Source: JAYUDN01 sp043769645 (GTDB lineage Bacteria > Patescibacteriota > Gracilibacteria > BD1-5 > UBA2023). Taken from it: a DNA stretch of 26,608 nucleotides. The notes under the pieces were generated by a model. That model was given only the letters and a program-made list of their open reading frames with translations, did no database searches and was not told the origin of the DNA. This document shows, one piece after another, positions 19,775 through 26,608 of this stretch. Position 1 is the first letter of the stretch, and each line of letters begins with the position of its first letter. A program made the translations under genes and the position numbers. The stretch spans positions 1-26,608 of the forward strand of contig JAYVJC010000015.1 in the NCBI GenBank assembly GCA_043769645.1, read 5' to 3'.

Positions 19775-19832
19775 TGTGTATTTTTGAAGATGGAATAGAG
19801 ATTTGAAGTATGGGAAAATGTATGGCTAAGGC

Positions 19833-22800
19833 TTATCGCTTGAGAGCAATAGTAACTTCTCAGACCTCTTCGATAGAAACTGATTTCTCTCTGTCGGGTC
19901 CTATGATATTTTCTCGTATTTGAGAGAGGGTTTCCCCCTCGATATAGGAGGTCCAATTCGAAAGAATTCTAGAGATAATGCTACTAGAATTCGTTCATAG
20001 CATTCCCGTTTCGCTTCACATAGTACTCATTTCCTCTCTATTACAAGTTTTGATGCTGATTTCGATACGATCCGTGATGGCATAATCAGCATCTTTTCGC
20101 ATTTCTTGGACCGCACGGATGAGATCACGAGCATATCCTTCGAACTTCAGAGTCTCGGAAATCTCTGTATCGAGGGCGACGACCATCCCATATCCTCCTT
20201 CGACATCACCGATACCTTCAAGGGGCAGATACTCAAGTGTATATTCTCCGGGTTCAAGTATAAAACTTCAGACCTGGATTCTTCCCTCAGAAAGTTCTTG
20301 AAAATCGCCATTTTTTGCCGCGGTGATAATCGTCTGCACTTCTTTCCCCAATCGTGGACCGATCTTTCGAGCATCGGGTTTACAGATTTTCTTGGCGAGT
20401 TTTTCTGGATTCTCAAACTGTACTTCTTTTACATTGAGCTCATCCTTGATAATAGACTGATAGTAGACATCAAGTGGCTCAGTAATCGTCACTGACTGAA
20501 GTGGCTGACGAACGCGAATATTCTTACGACTTCTCAGGCCAAGGCCGAGCGAGACGATACGTTCACACTTTTCCATATCACGATTGAGCTCATTATCGAT
20601 AAGGTGACGAGATGGACGGGTGATATACTCTAGGTGGACAGAGTTTTCTGTAGGCTCCTTTGTAAAGGAGCTGTCATGAAGTGACTGAGGATTTTCCCCT
20701 GTTTTTCTAGTGATAAAATCACTTACCTCGCTTCACTCGGCACCTTCTTTTCAAAGAGGGCTTCCATCCGTGAGTCCCTTATAGATGCTTTCGGCAAGAA
20801 ACGGCATATACGGTGCGAGAAGTTTTGAGAGTTCGAGGAGGACCGTATAGAGAGTCTCATAGGCACTTGTCTTATCCGGCGTCATCCCCGACTCCCAGAA
20901 ACGACGACGGGAAAGTCGGACGTACCAGTTCGTGAGTTCATCCATATAGTCGACAATCGCTCGACAGGCACGAGTGATATCGTATCCGTCCATCGCATCG
21001 TGCACTTGACCCGTGAGGACCTGGAGTTTCGATAGGATCCAACGATCGAGAGGATTGATGATTGGAGTCGTCATGAGACGAAATGGCTCGGCATGAATTA
21101 TACTAGATCCAAAATGTGCTTTTTCAGATCACTTGCCAAAATATTTTGCCTGTATAGGTCTACTGGTGCCAGAATGTCAAACAACAAGAATCCTTTTTCC
21201 TTTATACTTTGCTAATACCTTCTCAAATGTATCCAAAATACGAGATTCGAATTGCTCAATATTTTCTTTTTGATTATTTTTATATATCCGTCGAATAGCA
21301 TCATGGTTTTCTTTTTCTGCCGAGGGAATTCCTCATATTTTTGCTATTTCTTCCAGAGTTTTTCCTGCATATTCTCAGGCATATTGCTCTATGAATCAGT
21401 CATCTGAGATATATTCACCAGTAAAACCGATAACATCTCAGATAATTCTTGCAGTTTCAATCGTACGTGTGAGTCCAGTATGGATGATGATATCGAAATT
21501 TTTTCCTTGTTCTCTCAGAGTTTTACCTGCATTATATGCCTGTTGTTTTCATTTTTCAGTGAGTTCAGGATTGTCTGTTCCATCACTCATCATCCCTGCT
21601 ACATTTGATGTACTCTCGGCGTGTCGTGTGAACCAGACCTCCGTTTCATCTTTTTTCCAGCCATCGATATTGGCATAGGTTGTGAAAAACGAATATGTAT
21701 TCCAGATTGGTAGCATCACTCCCTTCACCGTCTCGATAATCTGTTCCTCCTTGAAATCCATATCACCTCATGAGAGGAGTGGACTATTGAGCATATAGAA
21801 GCGAATAGGATCTGACCCATATTTCTCGATCGTGAGTCGAGGATCTGGATAGTTGCCGAACGATTTCGACATTTTCCGTCCATCATTTCCATTGATCACA
21901 CCCGTCGTTATAACATTGGTAAAGCTCGGAGTTGGAATTGGTTTCTTGTTGGGATTGAGAAGGACCCCGAGGACATGCATCACATAGAACCAGGCTCGTA
22001 CTTGCCCGACATATTCCGCGATGAAGTCAGCGGGGAAGCTCGCTTCCATAGCTTCTTTATTGGCAAATGGATAGTGCATTTGAGCATACGGCATACTTCC
22101 TGAGTCCATCCAGACATCGAGGACTTCAGGAATACGAAAAAGTTCCTCACCAGTTTTCGGAGATTGGAGTTTGATGGAGTCAATATAGGGCTTGTGGAGA
22201 TTGAGAAGATTCTTGTTCGCTACATCCAGGATGAATGTTCGAGTTTGGGCGTTATGTGATTTCTCTGGTGCTTTTCCATCATTCAGCAATTCTGTAATAA
22301 CCTTTGTCGGAATTCCATGAGTGACGATAAAAACCGTTTTTCATGGATATTTTATGCAAATATCTTCAACAAAATCTTTCATCCTGGTATAAATATGATC
22401 ATACGACTCTCATGTATCTCAGAATTGATACTGATGTTCTCTAAATAATCTTTTTCTTGCTGATTTCGTATCGATTCATTCTTCTACATTTGCAAGCTTC
22501 CCATGTTGTGCTTCTATAAGTCGATCATCTGTAATGATTTCTACTCAGAGCTTCTTTGCGAGTGGCTCCGCTGTCTCTATCGCACGAAGAAATGGAGAGG
22601 TAATAATAATATCTACTCGTTGATTCTTAAGCTCTTGCATTAATTTTTCTGCTTGTATTTTCCCATTCTCTGAGAGCGGAGATATCCCGATATCATCGAA
22701 ATGATTCTCGACATTCGCGACACTTTCAGCGTGACGTGTGATGATCAGTTTCGTCAGTTGTCCATACGTCTTATTCATCTCGAAAATTTCCTCTCGAGAA

Positions 22801-24806
22801 GAGACGACGACGCGCTCAGATCCATCCTGATTCTGCCAGACAGGCATCGGAGCTCCCCAGTATCGAGTACGAGAGATACACCAGTCTGGTGCGGATTCTA
22901 TTCCTTTCGCGAATCTTCCAAACTTTAAGTGTTCAGGAAACCAGTTAATCTGTTCATTTGCCTTGAGAAGTTTGTCTTTCTGAGACTGGATATCGATGAA
23001 CCATGAAGCCTGTGCCTTCTGCATGAGAGGAGTCCCAGAGCGAGGACAAAATGGGACACGGTGCGTGATGTTCTCGAGCTTGAAGAGAGTATTATTCTCC
23101 TTCATGCGCTCTATATTGATCCGATTCGCTCATTTCTCTGGTTCTTCGAGATTAAGATAGTGAGTTCCTTCGTAGTCGAAAATCTGTGAGGTATACTTCC
23201 CTGCTTCATCCATCGCTTCCGATATGAAAATTCACTCTTTTTTCGCGAGCTGAAAGTCGACATCACCGAACTCTGGTGCTTCATGCCCGATACCCGTACC
23301 GTCGGTATCAGTGATAAAGTCAGCGTGGTAAATCTTGTGATTTGGGTTTTTAACCCCGCTGACAGCGGGGGTTGTTTCAGAGACGATACCCCCCTGTGCC
23401 CCCCCTATCAGGGGGATTGGATCCAATGAGCCATCACGAAATTTATCATAATAATACTCTGGAAACGGTGGGATATATCCGAGTCCGACAAGTTCAGATC
23501 ATTTGAATTCACGGATGATAGTATACTCCCCTTTTCACTTGAAGACGGATTCAGCACGATTTTTTGCGACGATGAATGATTCAGAGACGTCCACCCCCTG
23601 CTTCGCAGACCCCTCAAGAGGGGAATCGGTACCCCTCCCTGCCTCCCTTATAAGTGGAGGAGTCTGAGATACCAATACATAATCAATATCATTTCTTACT
23701 GCGAGTGCCATATTTGCTGGTATAGTCCAGGGAGTAGTCGTCCAAGCGAGGATAGAGAGAGGATTATTTTTTTGAGAGACTCAGTTTACGACATTTTCGA
23801 ATGAGTGACGAGATGGTTCAAACATATTTTCTGGAAGAGAATCTTTTGAGAAGAACTTCCACTCACTAAATTTTTCTGGCTCTCCTATAACAAAATTTGG
23901 ATCGGAAAGCTGGATCCTATAGCGACGATTATCATATATTTTTCCTCCTATGATATCATAGTGCTCGAAACTCGTGATATCACTTTCTGTGATTTCATAC
24001 TCGATTCAAGTCTCTTCTAGGAGTTCTCGTGTAGCACATTGTTCGAATGTCTCATCTCCTTCGGCTTTTCCACCTGGAAGCATCCAGTATCATTTTTTAT
24101 GTAGACCCAGAAGAATTTCTCATTTTTTATTTTCTACGATTACTGCCGTTGCTTTTCTTGTTTCTGGCTTGAACTTCACCGTAATCGCAGGATCATTGAC
24201 CTCCTGATAGGTGTCATCCATCGCGACTTCGAAGTTCGAAATCGGTGTTCCGAGTTTCCATGAGTAGAGTGATACACGCTTCCCTTCGTAGATGAGTCAT
24301 TTATTCCATAATTGTGAGAATACCCACATCACACTCTCCATGTAGTCCTGATCCATCGTACGGTAGGCATGATCCATATCGACCCAACGTCCGATTTTCT
24401 CTATATACCAGTCCCACTCCGCAGAAGTTGACTGCGTATATTCATAGCAACCATCGATGAATTCTTTGACGCCACGTTCTTCGATTTCTTTATTCGACTT
24501 GAGTCCGAGTTTCTTCTGGACTTTTTCTTCGATCGGCAGACCATGACAATCCCAACCCCATATGCGATCAACACGTTTCCCACGCATTGTCCAATACCGT
24601 CCCACTACGTCTTTCACGATCGACGAAAGAAGACTTCCATAATGCGGAGTCCCAGTGATAAATGGAGGACCATCGTAGAATCGGTAGGGATTATCCTCGG
24701 GACGAGAATCTATCGACTTCTGGAAGGTATTATTGGCTTTCCAGAAAGCGAGAATCTCAGATTCGAGAGCGGGAAAAGATTGTTTTGGTGATATAGAGGG
24801 GAACAT
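19833..24806 (-). CDS. ileS: Isoleucyl-tRNA synthetase with inserted Nudix and two histidine phosphatase domains
   Basis: The enzyme charges tRNA-Ile. It is 1657 residues, some 550-650 longer than usual. IleRS parts: HIGH-type motif as HYGS (55-58), WGWDCHGLPIE, editing-domain start LAWTTTPWT (353-361), GIGHEAPEFG, ISRTRYWGAPMPVW (644-657), LDVWMDSGSMPYAQ (897-909), KMSKS (978-982), anticodon domain from NPLDRWILSK (about 1250) and the IRVRQPL tail. Inserts: a Nudix domain (about 214-345) with a complete Nudix box at 246-268; histidine phosphatase 1 (about 684-868) with RHAES (H692) and THG (H830); histidine phosphatase 2 (about 1055-1243) with RHAES (H1062) and GHSG (H1211). I traced the frame codon by codon through the inserts; no TAA or TAG breaks it. 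Over a dozen TGA codons read as Gly. Translated palindromic elements lie at about 395-410, 465-478 and 1352-1390. All synthetase motifs are intact, so it should be functional. Confidence 0.93.
20640..20750. repeat. Hairpin-rich insert in the C-terminal part of ileS
   Basis: GCTCCTTT (20654-20661) and AAAGGAGC (20664-20671) form a perfect 8-bp stem with a two-base loop, and GTGAT-AAA-ATCAC lies at 20710-20722. The stretch is translated as a polar, low-complexity segment (residues about 1352-1390, with SFTKEPTEN) between the anticodon-domain helices and SVHLEYITRP, where IleRS normally has a short loop. Confidence 0.5.
23345..23420. repeat. C-rich palindromic element, copy A, inside ileS
   Basis: CCCCGCT-GAC-AGCGGGG (23354-23370) and CCCCCT-ATC-AGGGGG (23401-23415) are perfect hairpins flanking the shared 10-mer TTCAGAGACG (23376-23385). 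Its minus-strand translation PLIGGAQGGIVSET (residues 465-478) matches that of copy B. Confidence 0.75.
23580..23662. repeat. C-rich palindromic element, copy B, inside ileS
   Basis: After the shared TTCAGAGACG (23580-23589) come CTGC-TTC-GCAG (23598-23608), CCCCTC-AA-GAGGGG (23610-23623) and CCTCC...GGAGG around the palindrome CTTATAAG (23642-23660). It is in the same orientation and reading frame as copy A and is translated as SPLEGSAKQGVDVSES (residues 395-410). Confidence 0.75.
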
Positions 24807-24869
24807 ATATGAGTGAATAGTTTAAAGTTAAAAGTGAAAAGTTAGATCTAAGAGTAATAGTAATAAAAA

Positions 24870-25367
24870 TTATATAATCTGGTAATGTAACCTCGCCGCG
24901 TTTTCTCAGAGCTGTTTCATTTCTATGAGTTTGAGTTTCGGAATATGAGTGAGTTTTCAGAAGAGAGGAACGCCCTCAGAGATAATCATGGGATCGATAT
25001 CTAGGATGATCTCATCGAGGAGTCACTCATCGAGGAGATAGGTGGCGATACTATAACCACCGCAGATAATCACTTCTTGTTCTCAGAGAGACTCCAGATA
25101 CTCGATGGCATCTTCTGGAGATGGGGATACTTGGTAGGGGATCTCGAGCTCGTGACTCGATATGATGATGAGATTTCTGAGTCCGAGAAGCTCTATACCA
25201 CCATCTTTCATCATAATCTCATAGGTTTTTCTTCCCATGATCATATTTCAGACCCGTTTGCTATCTGCGATATAGGCGGTCCATTCATCAGGTGACCACT
25301 GAGTAGAGTCATCGGATTCAGCAATATATCCGTTGATACTCGATGCAAAGATTAGTATTTTTTTCAT
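24870..25367 (-). CDS. Dihydrofolate-reductase-fold protein (RibD C-terminal/DHFR family)
   Basis: The 165-residue protein has the DHFR fold shared by dihydrofolate reductases and the reductase domain of RibD. It starts MKKILIFASSINGYIAESDD, has NMIMGRKTYEIM with the NADPH-binding GR(K)T, EVIICGGYSIATYLL with the conserved GG, and a final LKLIEMKQLGENAARLHYQ. It is nearer to the stand-alone 'dihydrofolate reductase family' (COG0262) than to FolA, and whether it reduces folate is uncertain. Five or so TGA codons are Gly. The start is the ATG at 25367, 40 bases after the HAD gene, and ileS begins 63 bases after its TAA, so the genes are likely co-transcribed. Confidence 0.8.
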
Positions 25368-25407
25368 AGTTTATGGTTGGTTATTATTCGTTAGGTATGA
25401 TAAGGGC

Positions 25408-26031
25408 TTAATCTTTGATGAGGGCCTTGGTATCAATAAGTGATACTGAGGATAATTCATATTGATCTTTTCACTCTGTTCCTATATGGATAAAGTCTAT
25501 CCCTTTCTCCAGAGCAAATCGTCGGTCGCTTTCACCATCTCATATATAAACAGAGTGCTCATAAAAATAAGGATCACGGGAGGAGTTTCGAAACGATTCT
25601 AAGTGTTCTGATCATTTAAGGATGGACTCACTCCCGAGTATGAGAGAGAAGCAATCTTCGATTTCTCACTTCTTTAGGTACTTGAGAGCGGTTGGAGTCG
25701 AGTTCCCCGTCGTGAGGAAAAGAGTAAATATGTTTGAAAGTTCTCTGATTTTCTGAGGAACTCCTGGGAAGAAATTACAATCAAGCTCAAATATATCCGA
25801 ATATATTTTATTACAGATGATTTTCTTATCTAGAGGAAGTCATTCACATATGATTTCGAGCTGTCTGAGAAGAGGAGTTCCGAGTGTTGACTCAAATATA
25901 CTTTTTGCGAGCTCTCTGTTTATTCATGGAATACTAAAAAGATGCCCGAGAACGATCGCTTCAGATTTTTGGTTACTCTCTACGAGGGTTCCATCGAGAT
26001 CAAATATGAGATATTTCTTATCTGTGAACAT
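25408..26031 (-). CDS. HAD-superfamily phosphatase
   Basis: The 207-residue protein has the haloacid dehalogenase motifs: YLIFDLDGTLVES (nucleophile D11, acid/base D13), LTTGN (motif II Thr), the Lys region SILKGSEH, and YIGDGESDRRFA (motif III metal-binding Asp residues). A helical cap lies between residues about 20 and 80, so this is a class I, phosphoglycolate-phosphatase-like HAD. The G of GDGESD is a TGA, one of the clearest cases in this window where TGA must be glycine. The substrate is unknown; relatives act on phosphorylated sugars or nucleotides. It starts at ATG 26031, eight bases after the upstream Nudix stop, and is followed by the DHFR-like gene. Confidence 0.85.
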
Positions 26032-26038
26032 TGATTTT

Positions 26039-26530
26039 CTAGGTTAGATGGGTTTTTCAGAGTACTTTTTCGAGTATCGGGAGGATTCCGACGGAGCTTT
26101 TGAAATTAACATTACGAATCTCTGAGAGCGGGATCCACTCGGCTATCTTTGCGTAAAGTTTCTCCTCTTCATCGAACCCATCTGTCGAGAGTTCTCATCA
26201 AGTGACGGTGACAGAGTAATAAAGCATGATAGATTGTATATATTTTGGTTCGGGAGTTGGGAGACGAAAAAAACTTGTCTGACAGTCTACGAGGTCATCG
26301 ACTTTACCATCGAGTCCTGTTTCTTCTTTCATCTCTCGGATAAGTCACTCTTCGATCGTTTCCCCGAGTTCGATCCCACCACCAGGGAGATCATATCCAT
26401 CCCACTGTGGGACAAGGAGGATATTATCATCTCGGATGATAATCCCATAAACAGAAGGTCTCCAGCTCAGTGCTGAAGGTTCCACTTCATAGGTATTCTT
26501 ATTGAGATCAATGCAGGTGATGGTTTTCAT
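26039..26530 (-). CDS. Nudix hydrolase
   Basis: The 163-residue protein has a complete Nudix box, GGIELGETIEEGLIREMKEETGL, given here in two parts: GGIELGE and TIEEGLIREMKEETGL, in which Glu residues bind the catalytic metal. A preceding WRPSVYGIIIRDDNILLV forms the first strands. Such enzymes cleave nucleoside diphosphates linked to another moiety (damaged NTPs, dinucleoside polyphosphates, ADP-sugars); the substrate is not readable. TGA provides the G of EEGLI. I chose the ATG at 26530 over an earlier in-frame ATG at 26584, because a terminator hairpin lies between the two. It heads the run Nudix-HAD-DHFR-ileS-metallophosphoesterase. It ends at TAG. Confidence 0.88.
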
Positions 26531-26562
26531 AAAAAAAGCACACAAAATAAACTGTGTGCTTT
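26531..26562 (-). terminator. Terminator abutting the start of the Nudix gene
   Basis: AAAGCACACA (26535-26544) and TGTGTGCTTT (26553-26562) form a 10-bp stem with an eight-base loop. On the minus strand it is followed by seven T residues that run directly into the ATG at 26530. It should end a minus-strand transcript that comes from the right of the window. The remaining 46 bases to the edge show only a few codons of unassignable frame. Confidence 0.75.
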
Positions 26563-26608
26563 GGGCGAGATAGTTTGACAGCATAACAGATTTACAGTTC
26601 TACAGGAT

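Noticed and set aside
23408..23617. Separate minus-strand ORF of 69 codons within ileS
   Set aside because: It is in another frame, created by the C-rich palindromic sequence; the ileS frame continues uninterrupted.
26563..26608. tRNA-like look of the right edge (GGGCGAG start on the plus strand, or CTGTAAA as a Tyr anticodon loop on the minus strand)
   Set aside because: No five-base anticodon stem pairs on either strand and no T-loop (TTCRANN) is present; the sequence is cut by the window edge.

Overview
The window reads as a chromosomal segment of a Patescibacteria (CPR) bacterium of the Absconditabacteria (SR1) / Gracilibacteria (BD1-5, GN02) group. The decisive sign is genetic code 25: nearly every gene is interrupted in the standard code by TGA, and those TGA codons fall where the protein families have glycine (thiol peroxidase QGN, patatin GGG, RNase HII GD, HAD GDGESD). 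All genes whose ends can be seen stop at TAA or TAG, never TGA. All CDS coordinates here read TGA as Gly. The sequence is AT-rich, genes are tightly packed, and no start codon has a convincing Shine-Dalgarno sequence.

Layout. 1-4884: a possible gene tail with a terminator, thiol peroxidase (-), DNA photolyase (+), then an overlapping set of a four-helix membrane protein, an HD hydrolase and a patatin-like phospholipase (+). 5055-6573: an in-frame fusion of ribonuclease HII with epoxyqueuosine reductase QueH, then a small membrane-protein gene broken by a TAA. 6614-11088 (-): a bPH2-type membrane protein, an RsbW-like ATPase domain, HU, MraY and an MscS channel. 11233-17597 (+): an FtsA-like protein, a large single-pass protein with a baseplate-J-like domain, DnaG and RpoD. 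17639-26530 (-): DOPA-dioxygenase-like protein, metallophosphoesterase, isoleucyl-tRNA synthetase, DHFR-like protein, HAD phosphatase and Nudix hydrolase.

The most striking gene is ileS (19833-24806). It encodes about 1657 residues instead of about 1000-1100, because three complete enzyme-like domains sit inside it in frame: a Nudix hydrolase just before the editing domain, a histidine phosphatase between the CP1 region and the KMSKS half, and a second histidine phosphatase before the anticodon-binding domain. Each has its catalytic signature. Two related C-rich palindromic elements and a third hairpin-rich stretch are also translated within it. Its neighbours are a free Nudix hydrolase, a HAD phosphatase and a metallophosphoesterase, so one transcription unit carries several phosphohydrolase folds around one synthetase.

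Other oddities are a DnaG that has lost three of its four zinc ligands, the RnhB-QueH fusion, and palindromic repeats between genes. No rRNA, complete tRNA, CRISPR array, transposase or prophage was seen.
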